Assembly: GCA_001661245.1 (NCBI GenBank)
Contig: KV454017.1
Coordinates: 124,001-188,000 of the forward strand
Direction: 5' to 3'
Length of the DNA stretch: 64,000 bases
Source: Pachysolen tannophilus NRRL Y-2460
Taxonomy: Eukaryota > Ascomycota > Pichiomycetes > Alaninales > Pachysolenaceae
The position numbers and the translations under genes are program-made. This document shows positions 1 to 9,824 of this stretch, piece after piece. The notes under the pieces are model-generated. The model ran no database searches. It saw only the letters and a list, made by a program, of their open reading frames with translations, and was not told the origin of the DNA. How positions within the stretch are numbered: the first letter of the stretch is position 1; every line of letters begins with the position of its first letter.

Positions 1-1038
1 CATTACCCCTAAGAGACTAAACATACTTAATACTCTTAAGGGCATGAATGTAAAAGGTGTTAATATTAAAAATGCAACGAATTTAAATCTTAAAACAGAA
101 ATGGATGGGAATAATGCATTTAAAGAATCTGCAAATAAAATTATCAATGATACACCACATGCCAATAAATCTATTGAAAATAAAAATGAAATTAAAATTC
201 TTGCATTTACTCCAAATGCAGCGTAACCAATATCGGCATATGTCATTAACGTTGCATCGGTATCCATACATTTCGATAATAATTCAGCTGTTTGGAAAGT
301 TGAAAATGCACATAATGATAAAAATGGAAGTCCAAACATCCAACCAGCATGTCTCAAACCTAAAGGTAATGCCAATAATCCAATTCCAATCATAATATTA
401 ACAGAATTGAAAACTGTTTGAGGTAAAGTTGATTCCCCTGCAATAACTGTAATATTTTTACCATTAGAATCTTCAATAGTCTTGAGAAAAGTAGAATCAT
501 TTGGTGGCTTAATACCAGTACTTAATAAACTTGTTCTGCTCGTTATTGGATTCAATCTAGAACCAAATGAATACATAGACCCAGTTCTACCTCTAACTCT
601 ATTTGGAGGATAGCTGTAAACAGATAAATCATCAGCAATAGCATGCTCATTATTACCGCCGGTGCCGGTACCGGCACCAGTACCATTGCCATTTCCAGCA
701 CCAGCACCAGTCTCAAACTCTCCAAATGAAGTTAAATTTGGTTTAAAAATAGTAGATATCTTACTACCAAGTCTACTTGGAACAAAAGTTTCTGGATCTA
801 CCAATTCTTCTCCATCTTCATCAAAATATGCTCTATCACCTGCTAATTTCGATTCAAATATCTTATTCCCATGGAAATTGACACTTCGACTATAAGAATC
901 AGCAAACCTAGTCAAAGAATTAACACCTCTGAAAGAACCTATAGGATTATCAAATATCGATTCTCTTCTCCGTGTATTTGGAATGGCCATATAAGCACCT
1001 GTTGGAGGTGTACTATTAGAATTCGAAGAGTTATCCAT
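1..1038 (-). CDS. AVT1: Vacuolar amino-acid transporter AVT1, N-terminal part
   Basis: The start codon is at 1038 and the frame is open to the window edge, giving the first 346 residues; the C-terminal half lies outside. The first ~190 residues are disordered and hydrophilic, with a Gly/Ala/Asn/Thr tract, as in the cytosolic tail of AVT1. The amino-acid/auxin permease fold then begins with the family signature ESTLPQTVFNSVNIMIG, followed by GLLALPLGLRHAGW and further hydrophobic segments to about residue 346. AVT1-family proteins (SLC32/36-like) exchange neutral amino acids for protons at the vacuolar membrane. MPP10 lies just upstream on the same strand; the two genes are also neighbours in S. 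cerevisiae (YJR001W, YJR002W). Family assignment is firm; a close AVT paralogue cannot be fully excluded without the C-terminus. Confidence 0.85.
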   Translation of the reverse strand, partial: MDNSSNSNSTPPTGAYMAIPNTRRRESIFDNPIGSFRGVNSLTRFADSYSRSVNFHGNKIFESKLAGDRAYFDEDGEELVDPETFVPSRLGSKISTIFKPNLTSFGEFETGAGAGNGNGTGAGTGTGGNNEHAIADDLSVYSYPPNRVRGRTGSMYSFGSRLNPITSRTSLLSTGIKPPNDSTFLKTIEDSNGKNITVIAGESTLPQTVFNSVNIMIGIGLLALPLGLRHAGWMFGLPFLSLCAFSTFQTAELLSKCMDTDATLMTYADIGYAAFGVNARILISFLFSIDLLACGVSLIILFADSLNALFPSISVLRFKFVAFLILTPFTFMPLRVLSMFSLLGVM

Positions 1039-1381
1039 TATTATATATCAATGCAAAAATGTAAAAACAAAAAACAAAACAGAAAAACACACAACACACA
1101 CAAAATAAAACGTTACAAGAAACTCTTATCCAATCCAATCCAGTCCAATCCAACTACTACCCACTATCCTGAACTGATTCCTGATTTAATAAAGAATTAT
1201 CTTGATGATCAAAAATTAAGCATTTATTTATTTATTTATTTATTTATTTTACTGATAGAGAGATAAAACATTTACTGACACGATAATAGACAAGATGAAG
1301 TTGAACTATTAATACGAGATGATCTTGTACTGAATTGATGATTATATCTCTATATCTATCTATATATCTATCTATCTATTA
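1039..1381. other. Spacer between MPP10 3' end and AVT1 start
   Basis: This AT-rich spacer should hold the AVT1 promoter and the MPP10 3' UTR. It contains a (TTTA)n run near 1219-1241 and a (CTAT)n run near 1350-1380. I see no gene in it. Confidence 0.6.
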
Positions 1382-3178
1382 TCATAGCTTGAAGGAGACA
1401 CTATCAGTTTTAGCTTTGTCTACTTTTAAATTCCCCTTCATGTCTCTTTTTTCACCTTTATTACTTATAACTGTAACGTTATTGGCATTGGATAAAGTAT
1501 CAGCAACACTTTCTTTCTTGCTTTTTTTAGCCGACAGTTGATTAACAAAAGCCTTGCTCTTCTTTCTCTTTTCAGCTCTACGTAATCTTTGTTTTTCTTC
1601 TCTTGTAAGTTCATCTTTAGCCATTGTTAGACCAGATTTAAGTGTAACTTCATTTTTATGTACTCCTGTTTTATTTTTGTAGATTTCTTGTGGAGCTAAA
1701 GTTGAAGATGTTGATAAAGTTAATGGCTGTGAATCTTCCATAGATATAGCTGAAGTATCGACTTTTATATCTAATGATTTTTGTGCAGGTTTTGGTGTAA
1801 AATGTGCTGAACATAAAGAGTCTAATTTATGAGTTAATGATTGAAACATTTGTTTAATTTCATTATGAGTTTTTATTAATTCTTCATTTGCAACTGAATT
1901 TGAATCAACTTGATTAAACTCATCTTCGTATAAATCTGCTAAAGATTTAGATGATTTAGTTTCATCTAATACAATTTTTCTTGAAGGTTTGAAATTTGTA
2001 ACATCACCTATTATTCTTCTTTCTAATTCATCAAACTGTTCATCTTTTACTCTTCTTCTAATAAGTTCTTCAATAGATTCAGTAACTTCCTGAGTAACAA
2101 CAGGTACTGGTTTTGCAGTTCTTTCAAATTCTAATTCTTCATCTAATAACGAACCAACAGGTCTATCTTTAGATTTAACTTCACCCTTTAATGCCCATTT
2201 TTTTTCTTTTATAGCTTCCAGCTCTAATTGTTCAATTTCTTGTTGAATTCTTTGGCGTTGCTTTTGATAAGATGATAATTTTCCTTCTTCATTAACATTT
2301 GATTCATCTGGTTGCTCATCTTCATCTGCAAACAAATCTAACATTGTAGATCCAACAGCTCTATCATAATCTTCTTCATTTAAGTCATTACCTTGATCTT
2401 CTTGTTGTTTTCGACTTTTTAAATTTTTTAAATTAATTTTTTTATTTAATTGTTGAGGCTTACCAGGAGCATCAAAAAAATCTTCATAATAAGCAATTTC
2501 TTCGTCAGAACCTTCATTTTCATCATCATCATTATCAAGCTCCCCAAAATAATCAATTTCTTCATCGTCATTGTCACCGTTATCGCCTTCTGCAGCTAAA
2601 ACTTGCTTATTAAATTCATCAATATCGAAAAATCCATCATTTAGTCCAAATGCATCTTCATTCTTTGTATTTTCTGGTTCAACTACTTCAACTACTTCTT
2701 TTTCAGAGTCAGATTCATTAGCACCATCCTCACTAGCAATAGACTCAACATCACTATCTTGATCTTGATCTTCTTCTTCTTCTTCTTCTTCATCATCATC
2801 ATTTTCCTCATCAAGATCAAGCTCATCATCATCTTGTTCATCTTCTTCACTATCTTGTTCACTAAGTTCTTCACTAAGTTCTTCACTAAGTTCTTCACTA
2901 AGTTCTTCACTATTTCCCTCTTCCACATATCTTTCTTTCAACAGAGGAATCTTGTCAAACAACAACTTATCATTAACACCATCAACAACTAGTTTAACCT
3001 GTCCCCAAACTTGTGAAGTATCTAAACCTTCAACATAAATTTCTTCAAGAACAGAATTCTTAGATGCAATAGGATCCAACAACTCCTTAACAAAACTGAG
3101 CGCATCCTGAGAACTAACACCACCAGACCCAAAAACTTCATCTGGCCTATTCTCCAATATATCCAAAAACCTAGACAT
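1382..3178 (-). CDS. MPP10: U3 snoRNP protein MPP10 (small-subunit processome)
   Basis: Mpp10 works with Imp3 and Imp4 on the U3 snoRNA in the nucleolus, for early pre-18S rRNA cleavages. The protein has the family layout. A conserved N-terminal block (MSRFLDILENRPDEVFG) is followed by very acidic Glu/Asp stretches at roughly residues 95-245. Next come the short conserved motifs EDFFDAPGKP and MLDLFADEDEQ, and then the conserved block SSYQKQRQRIQQEIEQLE...KKWALKGEV...RPVGSLLDEELEFER. The C-terminus is Lys-rich. An in-frame ATG lies 15 codons upstream at 3223, but homology begins at the methionine at 3178, so I place the start there (598 residues). It is divergent from NOC3, another ribosome-biogenesis gene, and the shared promoter carries RRPE-like motifs. 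Confidence 0.93.
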   Translation of the reverse strand: MSRFLDILENRPDEVFGSGGVSSQDALSFVKELLDPIASKNSVLEEIYVEGLDTSQVWGQVKLVVDGVNDKLLFDKIPLLKERYVEEGNSEELSEELSEELSEELSEQDSEEDEQDDDELDLDEENDDDEEEEEEEDQDQDSDVESIASEDGANESDSEKEVVEVVEPENTKNEDAFGLNDGFFDIDEFNKQVLAAEGDNGDNDDEEIDYFGELDNDDDENEGSDEEIAYYEDFFDAPGKPQQLNKKINLKNLKSRKQQEDQGNDLNEEDYDRAVGSTMLDLFADEDEQPDESNVNEEGKLSSYQKQRQRIQQEIEQLELEAIKEKKWALKGEVKSKDRPVGSLLDEELEFERTAKPVPVVTQEVTESIEELIRRRVKDEQFDELERRIIGDVTNFKPSRKIVLDETKSSKSLADLYEDEFNQVDSNSVANEELIKTHNEIKQMFQSLTHKLDSLCSAHFTPKPAQKSLDIKVDTSAISMEDSQPLTLSTSSTLAPQEIYKNKTGVHKNEVTLKSGLTMAKDELTREEKQRLRRAEKRKKSKAFVNQLSAKKSKKESVADTLSNANNVTVISNKGEKRDMKGNLKVDKAKTDSVSFKL

Positions 3179-3272
3179 CTCTAAACCTTCTATAGATATA
3201 TTTATATATTTATGTCCAATCAATAATAATGAATAATACTCCTTTTTTTTTCTTCTTAGTGATGCCCTATTT

Positions 3273-3397
3273 CTTTAATACCGATTTTTTTTTCTTTTTT
3301 TGAAAATTTTATTTTAAAAATTTTTCAGTAAAAATTTGCACTACCGAAATTTTTCACGGTATTAAAGAATGAATTTATTTTTTTAAAAAAATTTTCC
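3273..3397. promoter_or_regulatory. Bidirectional MPP10/NOC3 promoter with RRPE-like motifs
   Basis: Only about 270 bases separate the two divergent start codons. The stretch holds AAAAATTTTTCA (3316-3327), GAAATTTTTCA (3346-3356) and AAAATTTTCCA (about 3388-3398), which resemble the ribosomal RNA processing element (TGAAAAATTTT on the other strand). Outside them lie two inverted copies of CTTTAATACCG (3273-3283 forward, 3357-3367 reverse). The motif matches are visible; their function is inferred from the two nucleolar genes they serve. Confidence 0.6.
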
Positions 3398-3450
3398 ACT
3401 TTTCAGTATTAAAAGTATTATTCAAGTTAAGTTTGTTATAAGGTTGTGAG

Positions 3451-5511
3451 ATGGGTAAAAGAAGAGTTGATAGAGGCTTACAGTCTCGCAAGAAGAAGCT
3501 TAAAGAAGAACAGGATTCTAGGTTGTCCACGGGTCTATTTAATAGCGGTGTAGAGCCGGATGTAAGTGGTGATGATGATTATATGGATGATGAGGAAGAG
3601 ATTATAATAGATAATGATGGAGATGGTCAATGGGAAAATGAGGAACAAGATTATGAGTTGGTTCCTAGGAATTTGAGTAGTTCTGAAAGAGTGGTGGAAG
3701 GTTTGCCGATCAAACGTTTGGATGGTAAAATTGAAAGAGTTATGAGAAAAAAAGAAGAAAAAAAGGATAAGGATGAGGATGAGGATAAGGAGGAAGAGGA
3801 GATTAAAATAATTGAAGATGAAGAATTAGGAGAACAAGAACAATTTGATGATGATTTTGATGAGGATAGTTCTCTTACATTAGAAGAAAAAATTCTTAAG
3901 TTGAAAGAAGAGATTGCAGATTTAGCTGAGAAATTAATAGAAGATCCTGAAGAAAATATTAGTTCATTAACAAGGTTACGTCGTATGGCTGAATCAAAAA
4001 ATCCATATACTTCAAGATTATCTACTTTAGCATTAGTTCCAGTTTTTAAAACAATTTGTCCCAGTTATAAGATAAGAGCATTAACAGAAACTGAAAAAAG
4101 GGAGAAAGTTTCAAAAGATGTTGCAAAATTAAGAAATTTTGAACAAATTTTAGTTTTAAATTATAAAAATTATATTAATATATTATTTGAAAATTCTAAA
4201 AATTTTTCAAATACAACTGGTCGATATTGTACAATTGCAGCATGTGAAATTGTATCTTCTTTACGTCATTTTAATTTTAGAGCTGATGTGATACAAATAT
4301 TATGTTTCCGTATTACAAGGAAACCTTTAGATGAAAAAGAATTTCAAGTTTTCCGTAAATGTGTTACAACATTAGAATCATTACTTTTAGAAGATGTAGA
4401 TTCTGGGGATATAACATATGATGTTGTAAGAATTTTATCAAAATCTTTAAAAAATCGATCATATAAAGTAATTGAAAGTGTGGTGAATATTTTTTTATCA
4501 TTATCTTTATTATCAGATTATGATCCAAATAATATTTCAAATGATGATAATGGAATAGCAAAGATTAAACAAAGGAAAAAAGATAGAGTATATTTATCTA
4601 AAAAGGAAAGAAAACAAAGAAAAGAAAGAAAATTAATCGATGAAGAAATGAGAAAAGCTGAACAAGCTGTTAGTGAAGAAGAAAGAGAAAGATTTCAAGC
4701 ACAAACTTTGAAAATGGTCTTGAGTACTTATTTAGAAATTTTGAAAAATAAACCTGAATATTTGATGGCACCAGTGTTGGAAGGTTTAGCTAGATTTGGT
4801 CATATGGCAAATTTTGATTTATTAGGAGATTTCTTGGAAGTTTTAAAAGAAGTTTCTTCAGATATTTTATCACAATATACATTGGATAATATTATTTTAA
4901 CTCCAAATCAAATAAGACAAGTTTTATTATGCATTACAACATCTTTTGCTTTAATTGCTAATCATGCAAGTTATAAAGTATCTATTGATCTTTCAAAATT
5001 TGTTGACTCATTATATAAAGTTTTACCTTTAGTTTCTTGTCTTGATGCTGATATCGAATTTTCTCATAAATCTTTAAGATTAATTGATCCACTTTCTCAT
5101 ATAGAAGGAGAACCTTTCAAACCAGCAGTCAACGTATCAACTGAAATCGAACTATTACTTAAAAGTTTAGAAAGTATTTTTTTCAAATCAAAATCTGGTA
5201 GTAAATTAAGAGCAGCTGCTTTTACAAAGAGAATATATATGGCGTTATTACATACTCCAGAAAAATCATCAATAGCTTTATTAAAATTTGTTGAAAAATT
5301 AACTTCTAAATACCCTGAAGTTGCAGGGTTATATTCTACAGAAGATAGAATCTCAAATGGAATTTTCTTAATGGAAGAAGATGAACCTACAAGAAGTAAC
5401 CCTGATGCAAGCACTCTTTGGGAAACTGTACTATTAGAAAAACACTATTGTCCTAGTGTTGCAAAAGGAGCTAAATCCTTGTTAACAAAGTCAAAGTTAT
5501 CTGACAAGTAG
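3451..5511 (+). CDS. NOC3: Nucleolar complex protein NOC3
   Basis: Noc3 pairs with Noc2 on late nuclear pre-60S particles and has also been linked to replication origins in budding yeast. The 686-residue protein starts with a basic nuclear-localisation-like stretch (MGKRRVDRGLQSRKKKLKEE), then an acidic disordered region to about residue 145. The NOC3p/CBF domain follows, with LKEEIADLAEKLIEDPEENISSL, then ESKNPYTSRLSTLALVPVFK and the conserved ICPSYKIR. The helical repeat part continues to the C-terminus, interrupted by a Lys/Arg-rich coiled segment near residues 375-415. The length is close to the usual 660-ish residues. NOC3 and SSL1, 15 kb away here, are also near neighbours in S. cerevisiae (YLR002C, YLR005W). 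Confidence 0.93.
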   Translation: MGKRRVDRGLQSRKKKLKEEQDSRLSTGLFNSGVEPDVSGDDDYMDDEEEIIIDNDGDGQWENEEQDYELVPRNLSSSERVVEGLPIKRLDGKIERVMRKKEEKKDKDEDEDKEEEEIKIIEDEELGEQEQFDDDFDEDSSLTLEEKILKLKEEIADLAEKLIEDPEENISSLTRLRRMAESKNPYTSRLSTLALVPVFKTICPSYKIRALTETEKREKVSKDVAKLRNFEQILVLNYKNYINILFENSKNFSNTTGRYCTIAACEIVSSLRHFNFRADVIQILCFRITRKPLDEKEFQVFRKCVTTLESLLLEDVDSGDITYDVVRILSKSLKNRSYKVIESVVNIFLSLSLLSDYDPNNISNDDNGIAKIKQRKKDRVYLSKKERKQRKERKLIDEEMRKAEQAVSEEERERFQAQTLKMVLSTYLEILKNKPEYLMAPVLEGLARFGHMANFDLLGDFLEVLKEVSSDILSQYTLDNIILTPNQIRQVLLCITTSFALIANHASYKVSIDLSKFVDSLYKVLPLVSCLDADIEFSHKSLRLIDPLSHIEGEPFKPAVNVSTEIELLLKSLESIFFKSKSGSKLRAAAFTKRIYMALLHTPEKSSIALLKFVEKLTSKYPEVAGLYSTEDRISNGIFLMEEDEPTRSNPDASTLWETVLLEKHYCPSVAKGAKSLLTKSKLSDK

Positions 5512-5662
5512 ATAGATCCAAAATAAATGAAACTTTACCAAAAAAAAAATATAACATATAACATAATATTAATTAATTAATTAATTAATTGTAAAAAATA
5601 ACTTTCAACTGTTTCTTTACCGTATTAAAAAGTCTGTATTTTTTTTCTATATGAAAATTTTT

Positions 5663-5668
<6 letters not shown>

Positions 5669-5700
<32 letters not shown>

Positions 5701-6155
5701 TTTCTATTTTATTTTATATTTAATTACTGGGAAACATCTTCTTTTGTTGGGATAGAGAAAGATGGGAAGTAAAGCTCATTTAGTTGGGCATAAAGGGAAG
5801 AGAAGTAGGGGAAAAGAGGTATCAGTTGAAAGTAATGGTAACAGAGTAACGCTGAAGCACAAGGTTCTGACTAGTGATGATGATAACGATGATCTCTCAG
5901 GGACTGAATTTTTGAAAAACCATAAAGATAATTCTTTGTCTTTTGCTATTAAAAAGAGGAAGAGGAAGACCTAAAAAAATTGGTATTGTGGGAAACTAAT
6001 AAGAAGAAAATATGGAGCTAGGAGTTATATTGGCACTGCAGAGTTTATTAAAAATTTAGGTATATTAAGACAGGAAATTGAAGTTTTACATTCTGATTAT
6101 CAAGGTTCACAGGGTTCTTTAAAAGCTTTAGGGAGACCTAGAACACGATACTTGG
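5669..6155 (+). repeat. Unmerged contig-end duplicate of the AT-hook gene 5' end (copy 1)
   Basis: Starting in the poly-T tract, this stretch repeats 6275-6747 almost base for base. It covers the promoter end, the start codon (5762) and about 130 codons. The differences are mainly extra single bases in short homopolymers (for example after ATTAAAA and after TTGTGG) plus a substitution. They close the reading frame at 5974, while copy 2 stays open. It ends directly in N bases. I read it as an unmerged low-quality contig end, not a second gene or a biological tandem duplication. Confidence 0.85.
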
Positions 6156-6274
6156 NNNNNNNNNNNNNNNNNNNNNNNNNNNNNNNNNNNNNNNNNNNNN
6201 NNNNNNNNNNNNNNNNNNNNNNNNNNNNNNNNNNNNNNNNNNNNNNNNNNNNNNNNNNNNNNNNNNNNNNNNNN
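6156..6274. other. Assembly gap 1 (119 N)
   Basis: A run of N bases, with one more N at 6283 inside the poly-T tract. Because the flanks repeat each other, the real gap is probably nil or negative. Confidence 0.95.
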
Positions 6275-6356
6275 TTTTTTTTNTTTTTTTTTTTATTTTC
6301 TATTTTATTTTATATTTAATTACTGGAAACATCTTCTTTTGTTGGGATAGAGAAAG

Positions 6357-7988
6357 ATGGGAAGTAAAGCTCATTTAGTTGGGCATAAAGGGAAGAGAAG
6401 TAGGGGAAAAGAGGTATCAGTTGAAAGTAATGGTAACAGAGTAACGCTGAAGCACAAGGTTCTGACTAGTGATGATGATAACGATGATCTCTCAGGGACT
6501 GAATTTTTGAAAAACCATAAAGATAATTCTTTGTCTTTTGCTATTAAAAGAGGAAGAGGAAGACCTAAAAAAATTGGTATTGTGGAAACTAATAAGAAGA
6601 AATATGAAGCTAGGAGTTATATTGGCACTGCAGAGTTTATTAAAAATTTAGGTATATTAAGACAGGAAATTGAAGTTTTACATTCTGATTATCAAGGTTC
6701 ACAGGGTTCTTTAAAAGCTTTAGGGAGACCTAGAACACGATACTTGGCAGACACGTATATCAGAGAACAGGAATTGCAGAAATTCCCGTTAGAATTGAGA
6801 TCAAAATTGGGTGAGTATAAAAGATTGAAAAGATTTTTACCACCCAAAAATAGATTAGGAAGACCTCCAAAGGACTTGGAGAGAAATTCAATGAGTGCTA
6901 CTGCCAGTCCATCAGCAGAAGACTCACGTTTATTCTCACCTTTGCCTCCACATCAACATCCACATCAACATCAACATTCACCTTCGTCTTCACCTTCAAC
7001 TGCATCTTCGATTTCAACGTCTGCATCAGCTTCTGCTTCCTCTTCACCTTCACCTTCGTCTCCACCATCATTACAACCACCACCAGTAACACCAGGCTAC
7101 CCTTCTTCATTATTAACCTTGTACAAAGTTGGTTCTTCGATTCATAGTCCAGTCAGTTATGAACCTATAATACCTTCAAACAAGCTTACGTTGGAAGAAG
7201 ACAACAACGAAGACCAGGAAAAAGATGAGGAATATGGGAACAACGAAATGATTCAAACAGTAGTCCCCTTTTCTTCTACTTCAGCAAATTCAAGTATTGA
7301 TGGTGAAAAACAGAGTAAAGTTGTAGATGGGGTAAAAAGGAAAAGAGGACGACCAAAGAAGAAAGACGCAGCAGCAGCAGAAGCATCTGAAACACCATTT
7401 CCTTCAATAGCTGCTATCACAACAAGAAAAGTTGAAGGTGATGTTAATTCTATTAAGAAGCAAAGAGGTAGACCTAAAAAAAATTTAACTTTTAATCAAC
7501 AAGAAGGATTAATTATGGGAAATACTAAAAAAGTACGTGGAAGACCAAGAAAGTATTTATTAGAAGAGTCTCTGTCCTCACAGCAACAAAGACAAGAACT
7601 TCCAAAGAAGAAAGGAAATGCCTTAAAGGGAAGACCAAGAAAATATCCAATTGAATCAACAGGATCAGTTAGAAAAACTAGCGACAAACACACTTCAAAC
7701 CCAATCCCAGCAACGACAACAACAAGGATGGCTGCAGATAGCACAACTACAAAGAGGTTCAGAGGCAGAGCCGCTTTAGAAAATGGAAATACAGATGTCT
7801 TTGACGAGTTACAACAACACGTAAGTAAGGATATAAATACAATTGGTACTGTTGGCCACATCGAATCCATTAATGAAAACCAATGGGGGTTTATGAAGCA
7901 AAACAGTAAGCAGAGTAATCCAAACATACATGTTAGCAAATTATACTTGAAAGCTTTACTCAATCCAGGATTAAAAGATTCCAATTAG
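6357..7988 (+). CDS. Multi-AT-hook nuclear protein, function unknown
   Basis: The protein has 543 residues and at least seven GRP-centred AT-hook-like motifs. Good ones are RGRGRPKKI (about 65-73), RKRGRPKKKD (about 331), QRGRPKKN (about 371), VRGRPRKY (about 394) and KGRPRKYP (about 425). Weaker ones are LGRPRTRYL (about 122) and RLGRPPKDL (about 167). A degenerate RFRGRA lies near 464. Between the third and fourth hooks is a Pro/Ser/His-rich disordered tract. The first ~160 residues, including EFIKNLGILRQEIEVLHSDY, look more ordered. AT-hooks bind the minor groove of AT-rich DNA, so a chromatin or transcription role is likely, but I do not recognise the orthologue. The frame used is that of copy 2, downstream of the gap. 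Confidence 0.75.
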   Translation: MGSKAHLVGHKGKRSRGKEVSVESNGNRVTLKHKVLTSDDDNDDLSGTEFLKNHKDNSLSFAIKRGRGRPKKIGIVETNKKKYEARSYIGTAEFIKNLGILRQEIEVLHSDYQGSQGSLKALGRPRTRYLADTYIREQELQKFPLELRSKLGEYKRLKRFLPPKNRLGRPPKDLERNSMSATASPSAEDSRLFSPLPPHQHPHQHQHSPSSSPSTASSISTSASASASSSPSPSSPPSLQPPPVTPGYPSSLLTLYKVGSSIHSPVSYEPIIPSNKLTLEEDNNEDQEKDEEYGNNEMIQTVVPFSSTSANSSIDGEKQSKVVDGVKRKRGRPKKKDAAAAEASETPFPSIAAITTRKVEGDVNSIKKQRGRPKKNLTFNQQEGLIMGNTKKVRGRPRKYLLEESLSSQQQRQELPKKKGNALKGRPRKYPIESTGSVRKTSDKHTSNPIPATTTTRMAADSTTTKRFRGRAALENGNTDVFDELQQHVSKDINTIGTVGHIESINENQWGFMKQNSKQSNPNIHVSKLYLKALLNPGLKDSN

Positions 7989-8390
7989 CTAAACTCACCC
8001 ATTTTGTAGCAATATATACAGATATAGATATAGATATAGATATATATCTATATGAATCATTTCCTCTTTAGGAAATTTAATATTTTGTGACACGACCACT
8101 GTATTTTTTTTCTTTTCTTCTGTTTTTCGGAGGTTTTCCAATTTGTATTTTTTGCGCATAACAAAACTCCGACTAAAAAAGTAAATTTGAAAAATTTATC
8201 TAAAAGTTATAAAAAACTTGAAAGGTATTAAATATAACATGATAAATTTGACAAAACTTTGGTAGAAATTAAATCAGGTTTTGAAAATTGAATAGAGGCA
8301 AGAGGAAAGATATTCCAATTGATAATTGAGTGTGTGTTCTTTGATTGTTTTCACTTTTTAAATTTTTGTTTGATATATCAAATCCATATA
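7989..8390. other. Spacer upstream of PDX1
   Basis: The spacer contains a (GATATA)n run at 8020-8052 and AT-rich sequence, and should hold the PDX1 promoter. I see no gene or clear regulatory motif in it. Confidence 0.5.
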
Positions 8391-9824
8391 ATGCTCAGAA
8401 CATTTATCTCACGTAATTCCACTAGATTTTTGAAATGTACACCAAGAAGGAGAAGTAAGTTTGAACAAGAACATTTTTCTTTTTATTTTTTCTAATACCT
8501 ATGGTTTGTTGTTTGAATACTAATGGCTTTTTTTTTTTGTCTTTACTTTACTTTAGCCATTCATTGCTCTTCAATAAATTTTGAAGCTTCTTTCTTTGGA
8601 ATGCCAGCCATGTCACCAACTATGGATAAAGGTGGTGTTGTGAAATGGCTGGTGAAAGAAGGTGATTCTTTCAACAGTGGTGATGCTTTGCTTGAAGTCG
8701 AGACTGATAAAGCTCAAATTGATGTTGATGCTCAGGATGATGGTATAATGGTCAAGATTCTTGCTCAAAATGGTACACAAGACATTCCTGTAGGTAAACC
8801 GATTGCCATTATTGCAGAACCGGGTGATGATATAGCGTCATTAGAATTACCGAAGATTGAAGAAGCACCAGAGGCAAAAACTGCAGCTCCGGCTCCGGCT
8901 CCGGCTCCGGCTGCCGCTGCTCTGCCTTCAGCTCCTTCAGGAAAGTCTTCTGAATCGGCACCAGAATCAAAACAAGCATCCACCAGTACCACCACTTCTT
9001 CTTCTTTTTCAAAAGCTGATTCTACACAAAGATTCTTCCCATCTGTGGAATTATTATTAGAGTTAAATTCTATATCTAGAGATGATGCATTGCAAAAAAT
9101 ACCGGCTTCTGGACCAAAAGGTCGTATTACCAAAGGTGATGTTTTGGCATATTTAGGTAAAATTTCACAGGATGACGTTAATAGCATAACCTCGTACATT
9201 GATAAAAAATCCAAGATTGATCTTTCCAATGTTGAATTAAGGAAACCGGGACAAGGAAAAGAACAAGAACTTCAAGGGAAACTGGAACTGGGACTGGGAC
9301 TGGAACTGGAATTGGGGGACAAGCAACAAGGAGCTTTGAAAAAATCTAAACCAGAACCAGTAAAGATTTCTAAAACTTTTATATTATCTAAACCTGTATC
9401 ATTTGATCATTTGAATTCTATTGTATCAAGGGCAACAAAATTATCAGAGCAATATTCATATGCAGCCCCATTATATCCGAAATCAGATTTAATCGATCCA
9501 CTTTTTGAAGATATCATTGCTCCTTCATCGAATTTAGAAAGATTTAAAATTAATGTCAAGATAAATGAGCCAGTAATTGTTTCAAAGGGAAGTGGTGCGT
9601 CCTTGATTTTTGATGAGCTAACTAGTATCGGCGCTACCGCTACCGGCACCGGCAGCGCCAGCGCCGATGGGAAGACAACAGCTTTACCTTCGATCGATAT
9701 CGACTTAATAGTTTCTGATAAAGTTGTAGATGCAAAGCAAAGAGCTGAATTGTTCATTGAAAAATTTGGTGAACTATTAACAGTTCCACAAGAATTGGAG
9801 AAAAGTCAAGATTTTATAATTTAA
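8391..9824 (+). CDS. PDX1: Pyruvate dehydrogenase complex protein X (E3-binding protein)
   Basis: Pdx1 anchors dihydrolipoamide dehydrogenase (E3) to the E2 core of the mitochondrial pyruvate dehydrogenase complex. The gene is spliced: exon 1 is 8391-8454 and exon 2 is 8557-9824 (443 residues). Exon 1 encodes a basic presequence (MLRTFISRNSTRFLK). The lipoyl domain follows, with FGMPAMSPTMDKG and the lipoyl-lysine motif ETDKAQIDV. An Ala/Pro linker leads to a peripheral subunit-binding domain (about residues 155-200, with ISRDDALQKIPASGPKGRITKGDVLAYL). The remaining C-terminal part lacks the E2 acyltransferase active site, as expected for protein X. An unspliced reading from the ATG at 8523 would drop the presequence and begin inside the intron, so the spliced model is preferred. 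Confidence 0.92.
8455..8556 (+). other. PDX1 intron
   Basis: The donor is GTAAGT at 8455, the branch-point-like TACTAAT is at 8518-8524 and the acceptor TTTAG ends at 8556. Removal joins the presequence exon to the lipoyl-domain frame. Confidence 0.88.

Larger units (their letters stand above)
5512..6356. other. NOC3 / AT-hook gene spacer containing assembly gap 1
   Basis: The stretch holds a (TTAA)n run around 5569-5590, a long poly-T tract (about 5669-5698), an error-bearing extra copy of the start of the next gene (to 6155), 119 unknown bases (6156-6274) and the restart of the same poly-T tract. The promoter of the AT-hook gene is probably about 200-250 bases long once the duplicate is removed. 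Confidence 0.75.

Noticed and set aside
5762-5974. Short ORF identical to the start of the AT-hook protein
   Set aside because: Part of the error-bearing duplicated contig end at gap 1, not a separate gene.
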